Source: Culex pipiens pallens
Taxonomy: Eukaryota > Arthropoda > Insecta > Diptera > Culicidae
Assembly (NCBI RefSeq): GCF_016801865.2
Contig: NC_068939.1
Location: 58,074,694-58,138,693, forward strand
Direction of reading: 5' to 3'
Length of the DNA stretch: 64,000 nucleotides
Within the stretch, counting starts at the first letter, position 1. Every line of letters begins with the position of its first letter. Below, piece by piece: positions 12,643-24,609 of this stretch. The position numbers were made by a program, and so were the translations under genes. The notes under the pieces were generated by a model. The model was not told the DNA's origin, searched no databases, and saw only the letters and a program-made list of their open reading frames with translations.

Positions 12643-13389
12643 TAGAGGTGGGCAAAACCGCTCATTTTTAGGAGCCGCTCATTTTCGTTCGCTCATTAAA
12701 AAGAGCCGCTCTTTTGAACGGCTCTTTCGCTCTTTTTCAAAATATAGATGAAAAGTATATTTAAAAAAAATGGTGTGATTTTTAAAGCAATTTCACATTG
12801 GAATTAAATTAAATAATTGAAAAAAATAACTAAAAACGAGAAGATGTTTCCAAAATCTCTAAGCTATTTAGTAGATTTTTGGCAATAATTTACAAGTTAA
12901 GCAATTTTAAATGCTCAAATTTGTATTCGGGTAATACTTAAATGTATGATCAGTAAAATGAAAAGTTCGTTCATTTTGTATCATTTATCATTTACTTTTG
13001 GAATTCCAAAAAGAGGAAACTGAAAATATGAGCTTGGTTAAGTGGTTAAGGCGATTCAGTCCTGAAAATTTCGCAAACATAGCCTTTCTTTAACCTGCCG
13101 TATTTTATCCTGAAGTAATTGATAAAGTACACCAAAGAACAATGCTGGGATTATTTTTTATTAGCACTGAAATATTTGAAATTGTATTTTTAATTCTCAA
13201 AAACAGATTTAACACTACAATAAATTATATTCATAACAAGTTAAAAAAATATTCCATCTTGAAACGGTTCTTTCAAAAGATCGGAATTCAAAAAAGAACC
13301 GCGGTTCTTTTTTTGTGAGCCATGGTTCGTTCACTCTTTTAAATGAACCGGCTCTTTGAGCGGTTCGCTCTTTTTTTTGCCCACCTCTA
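12643..13389. mobile_element. hAT-superfamily MITE
   Basis: The ends AGAGGTGGGCAAAA and TTTTTTGCCCACCTCTA are inverted. GTGTTACT flanks the element on both sides (12635-12642 and 13390-13397), an 8-bp direct duplication typical of hAT; the exact register is uncertain by one base. Subterminal blocks rich in CGCTC / GAACGG are also inverted. The 747-bp interior has no transposase. Confidence 0.8.
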
Positions 13390-13723
13390 GTGTTACTTAA
13401 GATTACTTAAGATTTTTTTTTTTTTTGCAATATAAGTATCAAATGATAGAGATTTTGTTATATATTTCGATAGTAACATTTGTTTTTTTTTTTGGAAAAT
13501 GCTTAACATTTTGACAAAACTACGTACTTTCAAAAAAGTACTAAATAATATAGTTTTTCACAATATGGATAGCAAATAATCTGGAATTTTTCTTACATTA
13601 CATAAGTTATACAATGCAAAATACGTTGTTTTGTCAATATTGTAAAAATATGTATTTTTTTATTCTCGAAAATTCGTAGTTTTGGATAAATTTTGAGTGT
13701 TTTAAAAAAACTGTTTTATCTGT

Positions 13724-14079
13724 ACACAGCTAAAAAAGTAGTAATCCAGCTGCGTGTAAAAGACCTGGGTGTTAAATAAATATTGCATTATTTTATGCAA
13801 TTTTATGTGATTTTACACCCTGAAATATGTAGCCCATCAGTATGGGAAACCTACTCGACCGAAATTTCAAGCTCATATATGCGTTTATCCCTACATCTTT
13901 TCATCGGTCTGCTGGCCGAGTGGGCTAAGGCGCCAGTCCTTACTGTTGGTGCTGGGTTTGAATCCCGTCGGATGCAACTTTTTTTTGTGTTTACAAAAAT
14001 TGTGTAATATTAAGTTGTTCTTTTGACGAAGATGTGCATGCTTTTGCATGCGATTTTACCATCGGATTTTTTGCTGTGT
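13724..14079. mobile_element. MITE with ACACAGC ends and an internal tRNA-like sequence
   Basis: The left end ACACAGCTAAAAAA (13724) is inverted at TTTTTTGCTGTGT (14067-14079). The interior carries a tRNA-like block at about 13909-13975. A second copy, reversed and lacking one end, is at 39310-39578, with the tRNA-like part essentially identical. It could be a SINE-like passenger inside a DNA MITE or a composite non-autonomous element. Confidence 0.6.
13909..13975 (+). pseudogene. tRNA-like (Leu/Ser type) relic inside a MITE
   Basis: An A-box-like TGGCCGAGTGGGCTAAGGC is followed by a B-box-like GGTTTGAATCCC at normal spacing. The acceptor stem does not pair well, the T stem has a mismatch, the anticodon loop lacks the expected U33 arrangement, and no long variable arm is present. 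A functional tRNA is therefore unlikely. It may still act as a Pol III promoter. Confidence 0.55.
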
Positions 14080-14510
14080 ATCAATTTTGCTAAATACTAA
14101 GTTTTGTGAACATGTTCAGTGCTTTCAAACCAAACAAGTTTTTTATTATTTTCTAAGTGCATGAAACATTCTCGATCATTTGGCACCCATATTGTGAAGA
14201 ATAGAATTTTGAGTATTTTTTCAAAAATACAACTTTTTGTAAAAAAATAGTACCTGTTTGAAAAAAAAAAAATCTGTCGAAGTGTTTGAAAAATCCAGAT
14301 CATTTTATGTTTGACATTGCAAAAAAAACCTTTTTTTTGTTTTTATACGTTCGTAGTTTTGAGAGAATTTGGAGCATATTTTTTTTATTGAAATGTATAA
14401 AACATTCCGATCATTCCGATTTTTTCGAAAATATGTATAAAGTGTATATTTTAAGTTTGTTTAAAAAAATACTTAGCTTTGTGAAAATGATGATTTATAA
14501 AAAAGTATAA

Positions 14511-14897
14511 TAGTCCAGACTCGAGTATTCGCAGGCCTTGGAAAAATTTCCCTTCGGATAATCGAATCATGAAAAAAAATTCCTTGTCTTATTTTTTACT
14601 GTCGTGCATAAATATGACCCTTATACTACGCTAAAGCGATGAAGAATGTTTAAATCCAATATGGCCACCAATATGGCGGTGACGATATATTGAGAAAAAA
14701 AACCATTTTGTTACTTAAAAGGCTATCAACTATGCAAGTTTGATTTAAATTGGGTAGCACAACTCAAATTTGACGTTAAAAACATGAAAAAACGAAAGTT
14801 TCTTTTTTTTCGTGATTCGATAACCGAAGTCCCATACAAACCTTCGGATAATCGAAACATCAGATAATCGAGGCTTCCTATAATCGAGTGTGGACTG
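14511..14897. mobile_element. pogo-like MITE with CAGTCC(A)ACTCGA ends
   Basis: The right end reads CTCGAGT-like to GGACTG followed by TA; the left end AGTCCAGACTCGAG is its imperfect inverse. Subterminal CTTCGGATAATCGA words occur inverted on both sides. TA flanks and CAGT-type ends with repeated CGATTATC phrases are typical of pogo/Tigger-derived MITEs (established pattern). The 387-bp interior is non-coding. Confidence 0.65.
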
Positions 14898-15295
14898 TAT
14901 TTCCATCGAAATGTTGGGAAATTTCCCACTCATTTTATGTTTGATATTGTTAAAAACTATTTACGATGTTCTGTGAAATTTGTTAGTATTTCAAAAAAAA
15001 TATGTCTGAAAAAATGTATGAAACATTTGAATCATATGATACCCATCTTGTAGAAAACGTTTTTTTAGTACAGTTTTGAAAATACCTAGCTTTGTGAAAA
15101 TTTTAATAATATTCCCAAAAAATATTTCTTTCAAAATTTACCAAAAATACCAAATCATTTGATAGCATTGTTGTCAAAATCTAAAATGAAAAGTTTTTTT
15201 TTTCATGAAACATTGTCTTAAAAAATACTGGAAACAATATTTTTTTATATGAAAATTTTCATGTAATTTAATTGCAATAGATAGCTGACATCAGC

Positions 15296-15480
15296 TGGGG
15301 CCTGTGGTGTAGGGGTAAGCGAGGTTGCCTCTTACCCAGTCGGCCTGGGTTCGATCCGCGAAGGCACAAAATGGTAACTTTTGATCAGACCATACCAAAC
15401 CCTAGCTACGGCTCTGGTTATCCTGGTCACAAAAGTTGCCTCAACCGCAGCAAATGACCGTATCAAAATAAAAAAAAAAA
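15296..15480 (+). mobile_element. tRNA-derived SINE
   Basis: It starts GGGGCCTGTGGTGTAGGGG, a tRNA-like head with an A box (GGTGTAGGGGTAAGC) and a B box GGTTCGATCC at 15348-15357. A 100-bp unrelated body and an A-rich/CA tail (from about 15463) follow. It is inserted at the right edge of the satellite element. The anticodon domain resembles the truncated SINE at 56.6 kb. Confidence 0.75.
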
Positions 15481-16760
15481 CACACACGCATCCACTCTTC
15501 TTTCTCCACTCGAAGTGTTCTGTAAACAAACACCAAGCTCGATCCCTCGCTGGTCCAGGAACTAACGGACATAAATCGTCCCTACCCTCTGATGCAGGGT
15601 GGACAAGTGCAAGTGTTACCCGCCGGTTTTAGCTGACCAGAGTTGGCCCGTCGTTACAACGCGGGAACCGCTTGTAGTCTAGTCTGTCCAACGATGATGG
15701 TCTCTCATCGTGATCCTCTTCTGATGTCGAGTCGTTAGCAGGCGAAAGTCGTTCGACCGTAGTTGGAGAGGGGGACTGTTCTACTGTTGCTGTCGGATAG
15801 TGGAGGTACAGGGAGCACGTGTGTTCCTCTATCGAGGAATCGACACGGTTTTCCCCAACCACCGAGTTCAGGCGTCATTCGTTGAACGTGTGGGAGAGCT
15901 TTAGGAGGATTGTGTTTAGAATAGTTCATTTTATATGAAAAAATACTAGAATTTCTTGAAAGTCTAAATTATCAACTTTTATTTAAATTTATTTGTTTCA
16001 TAGCCAAAGATAATCTTTTTCTGTTTCTGAGTCCCATTTAACTTCTTCAAACAAACAAAAAGTTTGAAACCACCCTAAAATCCCAAAAAATTCACCGGAT
16101 TCCGGTCGAATTTGGATCAAAAGGACGCCATATGCTTCCACCGTGGAATTAACAGCTTGTGCAGCACCCTTCGTACCAGAAACCAGTGCCAACCCATCTG
16201 GACGGCGTACTCCGAACGAGAGGACATCCCCCGGCTGTTGGTTGCTGCTGCCGTGAAAAGCCGCAAACGATGATGATTATCGGAAATTATTGGAGTTTTC
16301 AATTGATCTCGAGATAGTTGCATCCTTGAACGGGGAGGGGAGCCCCCCGCAATGGTTATGATTACGGATGATAATACCGGGGCCCTTAATCGCAAATATT
16401 AGCCCAAACCATGGGCAGCAGCAGCAGCATCGGGCTGATGCTTCCGATTGGCACTGATTTTGTGCGCCCCGGTGAAAGGAAGTGTCTTGTAATTTTCCGC
16501 TGCGCTTTGGCGCTGAAGGGGGCTTTTGATGGGCATATCGCGCAACACTGATCGGTTCTGGGCTCATTGAGGCGGTCAGGATTTTTGCGGAGTCAAGTAT
16601 CGACATCAGGTCGGGTTTATCGGAAGCAATGAATCATCTCGGTGAAAGGTGGGGAGACAGGACATCGAGATTTTGAGTTGAGTGAATTATTAGTACGAAA
16701 TTCAGGAAAGCATTCTGAATAAAATAAAAACAGTTAAAATGGCAAATACAAAAAGACATG
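15481..16760. other. Single-copy-like GC-mixed DNA
   Basis: Two GC-rich blocks (15520-15900 and 16100-16640) are separated by AT-rich sequence. The second contains CAGCAGCAGCAGCAT and ATGATGATTATC-type words and no element ends. Open frames up to 109 codons exist on the minus strand, without convincing coding features. Regulatory or distant-exon DNA is possible. Confidence 0.35.
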
Positions 16761-17017
16761 CATTTGATGATTAATAGTACATTTTTTACGGTAAAGCCTT
16801 TCTTCAGACCCAAGGAAAGTAAGCTGTAACTATAAAATTAACTGCATTGTTTCCAAAGTCATTATTATTATTTTATCTTGATAATCTGAAGGTGCAACCC
16901 TTTTTTTCAGTTGAGGATAATTCATTATTGCAATTACAACAAAGATGAAGAGTTAACTGAATTAAAAAATAAATCAAAACTGTTATGATATCTGTGGTAT
17001 TCTTTTATTCTTTTTAT

Positions 17018-17726
17018 ATTGAAAAAGTTACTTTTTGCGTTTCTCTTTGTTTCGTCGTCCGTGCCTGTCGCGGGTGACCATGAACGGCCATGATCGATGA
17101 CGACCAACTTTTTTTCGTAAAATCGTGATAACTCGTGATGTTTATAAGCAAACCCCTTATGTCCATATATCAAAATTTTTGTAATTGCCTGTTCTACAAC
17201 TTTGTAGAACATTGTTACACTCTAAAAAATAACCCTACAAAGTTAGAAAAAACACGAAATTTTAAAAGGAAAAATTTAGTTCTAAATGAAAAAATGTCCC
17301 TTCTGGGTCAATAAAGATTCGAAAAGAACATTAAATTTCACATAAAATGACATGTTCCAAAAAAATTTACAGTCGAGTAACTGAAAATGGGAGAATTTTT
17401 AAAACTTTTTTAGTGTTATTTTCGATAAAAAATACGTTTTTTCGGAATTCTGAGTACGCCATCAAATCGGGCGTCTAATTTTACATAAAAGTCCCTTTGA
17501 CACCAAATTTCTATCTCATCACCGTTTCAGGCTGCAAATTATTGAAAAACACCTCTTTTTTCGCATGTTCAAAAATGGAAGGGGTCGTACCGCCCCTCCG
17601 TCACGAGATATCAAAAAACGGACCTTGGATTCGTGATCAAGGACAAAAGTTACCCCTAGGACAAAGTTTCACGCAAATCGAAGAGGGATCGGGGCAACTG
17701 CTGTGTGAATTGGCGGAGAATTACCC
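17018..17726. mobile_element. Half copy of the GGGTAATTCTC foldback element
   Basis: It contains the central block of the palindromic family (17040-17110, with GTTTCGTCGTCCGTGCCTGT) and one complete arm ending GAGAATTACCC at 17726. The other arm is missing. The arm is clearly homologous, with scattered differences, to 25712-27061. Confidence 0.75.
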
Positions 17727-19330
17727 AATTTTTTTGAAATATTTTTACAGTCACTTTTGATACCATGATTATTTAAATTGTAAAAATACGTAGAAAAAAA
17801 AGTCGGACCACAAAAAAAAATAACTACGAACTTAAAATATTGAAATGTAGTGCAAACTATGAGGCTTCGTTTGAAAAATGTCATTTTAAAAACATTTGCA
17901 GATTCACATAAAATAATTCTGACTACTAAACCTGATTTTGTTTTCAATTGTAAGAGATATTTATTCAATGTTTTTTAAAGAACAATAATTGATTGAAATG
18001 GTGTTTTTACGAATTTTAAAATCGAAGCTTGCATAGAGGCAAAATAAGACTGCAAAGGGTAGCAAAATTGAGTTCTAATAAAAATGTATTATGCAAACTT
18101 TTGTTTGTACCGTTACTAAGTTCATGAAATGCATTTTTGGAACTATCTAACTTGAATACTGTAAGATATCAAAAACACATCATTTGGACCAGCATAATTA
18201 TTACACAATTTTTTTTTCGCTAATTTCAACCTTTTTCAGATTATGGCTGTAACTTTGATGTAGAATTTCTGTAAGAATATTTGTTAATCTGACTGTTTAA
18301 TTCATTTTATCATCTGTTTCTCAAATGGATAAAATGTGTAGTAATACACTAAATTCAATAAAAATTAAAATGTTATCGCTGTTCCTAACTTCACTTCCAT
18401 TCCATCCCAACAAAAAAAATCTTAATAAACTGAAGAATTAGATTTTTGTGTGTTTCCACCTGAACCAGAGTTCCATTAAATGGGCTAATTTCGAAGCAGA
18501 CTCCTTTGAATCTTGATGCTTTCAAGTTGAGAAATGGCTAAGAGCATACCATTCTACATTTGCTTGAAAATTATCAAAAAAAAAAATATGCTGTTTAAAC
18601 ACCATATCACCTCACAGAAAATTTAAAATTTTGGTTGGCTTATCTGAAAAAAAAAAAAACGGTGGACGATGCAGAACTATTTTTCAAAAACAGCACTTTT
18701 TTCTATGCAACACTTGTCTATGATTAATTATGTTTATTAAAAATGGAACATATGACCCTTGGTTGTTTCTGAAAAAATCCAGCATTTCGATAAAATAACT
18801 CAATTTTAAATTTTCTGTAAAATTCAAACTAGACAAAAAAATGTTTTGAAATTAAATTTAGAAAATTCTTAAAGTATCAGCCTTTCAAATTAACGCTTGT
18901 TGAATATTAAAAAAAAACAGTATTAAAGAAGGCAAAAAAGTTCAAATTTAATTTAAAAAATATGCAGTCGGACATTCCCAAAAAATTATAAATCTGGCGC
19001 AAAAAAATGTGTAGTAAAAATCCTCTATTAAATTCAACATATGTTTCAATTGGCTCCTAATTTCCACAATTTTAATCATCGCAATGAAGGTAAATTTATG
19101 ATAATAGTCTTTGTTCTCAATAAAAAAATTTCCACTTTTATTAGGTGAGGATTAAAAATTGGGTTTTCGAAGCAAATTTGAACGCGGAATCTAATTTTTA
19201 AAGAATTTTCACTAAGATTACATTATTGGGTGTCAAAATAAATTTCGTTGGGACTGACTTTTATTTTCAAAAAGAGTGTGTTTTTTTTAAATTTAATTCA
19301 TTATGACATAAAATTATTAAAAAGATTAGA
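17727..19330. other. AT-rich DNA without gene signals
   Basis: Long AT-rich stretch with homopolymer runs, no coherent open frame and no RNA gene. Probably anciently decayed repeats. Confidence 0.45.
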
Positions 19331-19334
19331 CTAC

Positions 19335-22300
19335 ATAAGACTTTTCATAAAAACCCGATTTAATCCCACCTGGGGTGAGATAGAGCCTTTCTTACTAAAG
19401 AATATAACGATGGTAGAACTTCTTTCAATTCATAACATTGACTATGTTTAGAAGAAGAAGAAAGTCTTATGATGAAAGCAAAGTATTATAAATGATATGA
19501 TTTCCACAAGAAACAAAAAACGCCATTTTCACCAAAAGAATATTTTTAATCGTACATATTCTTAATCAAACAAGCGTTTATGACAAACGCGAGCATAGCA
19601 AGCTTCACATGCGCCAGTGACAACGCACACCGCGGTAGGCGCAAAGAAAAACCGAGGTATAAGTGAACCGCGTGTGCCGCACGGTGCAGGGAAGATAGCC
19701 ATTCAGCTTCTACGAATGTGACAGAGTCAGAGATAGCTATTTTTACAACCGCACCACTACACACTCAATCGCGAGAACCTTAGGTAGAAAGCCATTGGCG
19801 TCGCCAGCATTGAAAACTTTGAAAACGATATAAACGATGAAAAGCTTAGAAAGCTCCTATTGGAATCCAATGAACCCTGTTAAATAAACTTACGAAATCA
19901 CGAAAAAATTGAGTCTACTTTAAGGCGATTTTCGGAGCCCACGGAAAACAAATAGATTGTAGCCGGATGAATGTCCTATGTCACAAAAGTTTTTAAATAA
20001 ACATTGGACAGTTATGCAAAAACAAACAGGGCGAAAGAAACCGAAAAGCTAAGATATCTTACATGTTGTAGGAAACATCGGTAGACAAGCTACTACAAAC
20101 GAGTATAAGTCGAGCCAGCAAATATATGCGCCAGCATTCTCGCGCCAGTATTCGAAGCTCAACTTGACAACTTGTCGACTTGGCGACGAAGCGTCGAAAA
20201 TCGATGCAGTGTGATTTTTTGACGATTTTTCCGATTAAAATTCATGCTGAATCGACATATTTACGAAGATGGAAATGACGTCCTGGCTTAAAGTAAAACC
20301 TATACCTTTCTTTAGTAAGAAAGGCAAAAAGTAAATCGTTCTAAAAATTGATCGGGATTGCCGATCGATGTCGAATTTGTTTCAGATGCTCACTCATGGT
20401 CTGTACTATGAATGTAGCAAGAAATTTTGAATAAAATCAGAAATGAAAAATGTTGGCGAAGGTCACCAGGTGGGCTTTTACCTTTTTTTAGGGATTTTTT
20501 TTCTTATGGTAGGTCAATCAAACGGCTCTAACTCCAGAACCATATTATGAATCTGGATGAAAATTTGGGAGGTTGTAGGGCTCGAAAAATGCAATTTTTG
20601 AGATAAATAAAAGATATGAAAATGAAAAAAATTGACCATATTTTCATTTGAAAACTGTGTATTTTGTTGAAAAGTCTGGCCGCATCCGAAATCAGATGGA
20701 TATTTCGAAATTTGCGCGGCAACTCGCCCAGGTTCAGCACACTAGCTTTCATCTGCATTTAGAAGAATCGAAATCGGATATATGGGAGCTGAGAACGGCG
20801 CGACACAAAATTTAGCAAAATTTTACCACATACGAACATCACTCGACCTCCACGGAATTTATTTTCTCAAAATTCGAGGGTTGGAGATAGACGAGTTCTG
20901 TCAAGGTGAATCGATAGAGCGTCGAAAATCGATGCAGTGTGATTTTTTGACGATTTTTCCGATTAAAATTCATGCTGAATCGACATATTTACGAAGATGG
21001 AAATGACGTCCTGGCTTAAAGTAAAACCTATACCTTTCTTTAGTAAGAAAGGCAAAAAGTAAATCGTTCTAAAAATTGATCGGGATTGCCGATCGATGTC
21101 GAATTTGTTTCAGATGCTCACTCATGGTCTGTACTATGAATGTAGCAAGAAATTTTGAATAAAATCAGAAATGAAAAATGTTGGCGAAGGTCACCAGGTG
21201 GGCTTTTACCTTTTTTTTAGGGATTTTTTTTCTTATGGTAGGTCAATCAAACGGCTCTAACTCCAGAACCATATTATGAATCTGGATGAAAATTTGGGAG
21301 GTTGTAGGGCTCGAAAAATGCAATTTTTGAGATAAATAAAAGATATGAAAATGAAAAAAATTGACCATATTTTCATTTGAAAACTGTGTATTTTGTTGAA
21401 AAGTCTGGCCGCATCCGAAATCAGATGGATATTTCGAAATTTGCGCGGCAACTCGCCCAGGTTCAGCACACTAGCTTTCATCTGCATTTAGAAGAATCGA
21501 AATCGGATATATGGGAGCTGAGAACGGCGCGACACAAAATTTAGCAAAATTTTACCACATACGAACATCACTCGACCTCCACGGAATTTATTTTCTCAAA
21601 ATTCGAGGGTTGGAGATAGACGAGTTCTGTCAAGGTGAATCGATAGAGCGTCGAAAATCGATGCAGTGTGATTTTTTGACGATTTTTCCGATTAAAATTC
21701 ATGCTGAATCGACATATTTACGAAGATGGAAATGACGTCCTGGCTTAAAGTAAAACCTATACCTTTCTTTAGTAAGAAAGGCAAAAAGTAAATCGTTCTA
21801 AAAATTGATCGGGATTGCCGATCGATGTCGAATTTGTTTCAGATGCTCACTCATGGTCTGTACTATGAATGTAGCAAGAAATTTTGAATAAAATCAGAAA
21901 TGAAAAATGTTGGCGAAGGTCACCAGGTGGGCTTTTACCTTTTTTTTAGGGATTTTTTTTCTTATGGTAGGTCAATCAAACGGCTCTAACTCCAGAACCA
22001 TATTATGAATCTGGATGAAAATTTGGGAGGTTGTAGGGCTCGAAAAATGCAATTTTTGAGATAAATAAAAGATATGAAAATGAAAAAAATTGACCATATT
22101 TTCATTTGAAAACTGTGTATTTTGTTGAAAAGTCTGGCCGCATCCGAAAACAGATGGATATTTCGAAATTTGCGCGGCAACTCGCCCAGGTTCAGCACAC
22201 TAGCTTTCATCTGCATTTAGAAGAATCGAAATCGGATATATGGGAGCTGAGAACGGCGCGACACAAAATTTAGCAAAATTTTACCACATACGAACATCAC

Positions 22301-23240
22301 TCGACCTCCACGGAATTTATTTTCTCAAAATTCGAGGGTTGGAGATAGACGAGTTCTGTCAAGGTGAATCGATAGAGCGTCGAAAATCGATGCAGTGTGA
22401 TTTTTTGACGATTTTTCCGATTAAAATTCATGCTGAATCGACATATTTACGAAGATGGAAATGACGTCCTGGCTTAAAGTAAAACCTATACCTTTCTTTA
22501 GTAAGAAAGGCAAAAAGTAAATCGTTCTAAAAATTGATCGGGATTGCCGATCGATGTCGAATTTGTTTCAGATGCTCACTCATGGTCTGTACTATGAATG
22601 TAGCAAGAAATTTTGAATAAAATCAGAAATGAAAAATGTTGGCGAAGGTCACCAGGTGGGCTTTTACCTTTTTTTTAGGGATTTTTTTTCTTATGGTAGG
22701 TCAATCAAACGGCTCTAACTCCAGAACCATATTATGAATCTGGATGAAAATTTGGGAGGTTGTAGGGCTCGAAAAATGCAATTTTTGAGATAAATAAAAG
22801 ATATGAAAATGAAAAAAATTGACCATATTTTCATTTGAAAACTGTGTATTTTGTTGAAAAGTCTGGCCGCATCCGAAAACAGATGGATATTTCGAAATTT
22901 GCGCGGCAACTCGCCCAGGTTCAGCACACTAGCTTTCATCTGCATTTAGAAGAATCGAAATCGGATATATGGGAGCTGAGAACGGCGCGACACAAAATTT
23001 AGCAAAATTTTACCACATACGAACATCACTCGACCTCCACGGAATTTATTTTCTCAAAATTCGAGGGTTGGAGATAGACGAGTTCTGTCAAGGTGAATCG
23101 ATAGAGCGTCGAAAATCGATGCAGTGTGATTTTTTGACGATTTTTCCGATTAAAATTCATGCTGAATCGACATATTTACGAAGATGGAAATGACGTCCTG
23201 GCTTAAAGTAAAACCTATACCTTTCTTTAGTAAGAAAGGC
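19335..23240. mobile_element. GCCTTTCTTAC-family transposon enlarged by an internal tandem array
   Basis: The left inverted repeat GCCTTTCTTACTAAAGAA (19385-19402) is perfectly inverted at 23223-23240. The outer sequence ACCCGATTTAAT...CACCTGGGGTGAG (about 19353-19380) is related to the right flank of the 10.1-kb copy. Inside are a GC-rich part (19560-19790) and the 729-bp tandem array. Every array unit also carries the TTCTTTAGTAAGAAAGGC end. No transposase is seen. Confidence 0.6.
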
Positions 23241-23246
23241 AAAAAT
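20191..23246 (+). repeat. Tandem array, 729-bp unit, 4.2 copies, nearly identical
   Basis: Units start at 20191, 20919, 21648 and 22377, with a partial fifth of about 140 bp from 23106. Periods are 728, 729 and 729 bp; the 1-bp difference is in a T run. A T/A substitution in GAAAT/ACAGATGG separates units 1-2 from units 3-4. Each unit contains two 74-76-codon frames on opposite strands, repeated with the unit and with no sign of being genes. Near identity implies very recent amplification or an assembly-sensitive repeat. Confidence 0.95.
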
Positions 23247-23249
23247 ATC

Positions 23250-23525
23250 GTAAAGCCAAAACAAAATAATTTTTATTCGATGAATCAACTGTATTTCTAA
23301 AAAACGAGCAGTCAAACCAATCACCGATTGTCCACGCTCCATACAAGAAAGATTTATTTTGTATGGAAATTGTCCAAGAGGGGGGGAGGGGAGGAGGGGG
23401 TCTGAGATTTCAAGAAATGGTCCACGTGGTTTATGGATGGTCATAAAAATTAAAATTATTGCTTATTCTAATAATTTTTTTTAAATTTTATTTATAAAGT
23501 GAATTTTTTTCCTCTTTTTCATTCT
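23250..23525. other. Repeat-like spacer
   Basis: It contains TTTGTATGGAAATTGTCC next to a G-rich run (23376-23400) and GTCCACGTGG, phrasing typical of dispersed mosquito repeats. No gene is seen. Confidence 0.35.
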
Positions 23526-23643
23526 TTTGCCTTCCTCACTGAGGTAAGGTAATCCTGCTCGAAAAATGAACTTTTGAAAAACAGCTCGTAGACCTATATT
23601 CATGTATACCTATCGACTCAGAATCGAAAACTGAACAAATGTC

Positions 23644-23668
<25 letters not shown>
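23644..23668. repeat. GT microsatellite
   Basis: (TG)n of about 12 units, followed by imperfect GT-rich sequence. The equivalent site of the other family copy holds (CA)n at 41894-41940, so the microsatellite is part of the transposon. Confidence 0.9.
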
Positions 23669-23675
<7 letters not shown>

Positions 23676-23781
23676 TGCGTATTCACCTTGGTGCTCAAAA
23701 TTCTTGCCAAGTTTTCTCGGCACTGGCTGATCCGATTTGAGTAAAACAAGTTGCATTCGATTCGTTTTGGTGCCCCATACT

Positions 23782-24367
23782 TAAGGCTACCAACTGTACG
23801 GATTATTTCCTTACCGTACGGATTTTCGACCTTCTCCGCGGAATTTTAACAGGCCGGAATTTTTGTACGGAATTTTTCGCATAATACGGATTTGTACGGA
23901 ATTTTAACAACTTTTTAAAAATTTCATTGCTTTTTTAATTGGACCAAAGCTTTCTCTAATTAGATATTTTTATTTAACTGTCAGTTTGATTTTAAAGGGA
24001 TAACTTGCATAATTTTCCGGGTTTTCCTCAGTTCAAACTTGATAGTCAATGATTGTTCTTTTCAAATTCCTTACAAAACATATTTATTTAAAAGATCAAA
24101 TTTTGGCTTGTGAAAACCTTGTGTTAAGCTTGTATTTATAGGATCTTTCCAATAAAAACTCTAGAAATGTTTTTGGGAAAACACTATCAACGATATTATT
24201 CGTAAAAGCAAACTTGGCATTTCGTAAACTTTCAAACGTTTAACAAAAATATTTTTAATTCCCAAATTCTAAACATATCTAAATAATTCCTTGATAGTTT
24301 TTGTTATACCATGGTGTCATATCGGTAAAGTAAACGGATTTTGGCTCAGCAAGAGTTGGTAGCCTTA
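23782..24367. mobile_element. hAT-like MITE with TAAGGCTACCAACT ends
   Basis: TAAGGCTACCAACT at the left is inverted as AGTTGGTAGCCTTA at the right. A perfect 8-bp target duplication CCCATACT lies at 23774-23781 and 24368-24375. The uninterrupted host sequence at 41805-41825 (reverse strand) has a single copy of this site. The 586-bp interior has repeated GTACGGATTT words and no gene. Confidence 0.85.
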
Positions 24368-24609
24368 CCCATACTGCACTATTGAATTGTTTGAAGATCC
24401 GATAAGTAGTTCAAAAGTTACGTATAAAAAAGTGTCAGAGTTGCGAATCAGGTGCTGGAATTTTGATGCCGGATCTCACTTATCTATATGAAAACTATGT
24501 ACGGATCCATCATCCGACCCATCGTTGGTTAGGTAATCAACAGATCTTTCCAATGAGTCCAAAACATTGAAGATCTGGCAAACCTGTCTCAAGTTATGAC
24601 CACTTAAGT

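Larger units (their letters stand above)
12430..15292. mobile_element. Degenerate pogo-like satellite element interrupted by three insertions
   Basis: Scattered monomers with phrases such as GGTATCAAATGAT, TTGTGAAAATTTT and AAATACGTAG-like words match the satellite monomers of the complete pogo-like element at 59.5-61.2 kb. The right edge (GATAGCTGACATCA, 15279-15292) matches the subterminal part of that element near 61044. Insertions at 12643-13389, 13724-14079 and 14511-14897 split it. No coding sequence is seen. Confidence 0.5.

Noticed and set aside
13909..13975. Functional tRNA gene
   Set aside because: Poor acceptor pairing, T-stem mismatch and an abnormal anticodon loop; duplicated within a MITE.
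16934..17212. 92-residue frame similar to one at 26226-26510
   Set aside because: Both are readings through the foldback element centre and arm; the palindrome explains the repeat.
20528..23193. Repeated 74- and 76-residue proteins on both strands
   Set aside because: They recur only because the 729-bp unit is duplicated; no start context, domain or codon signal.
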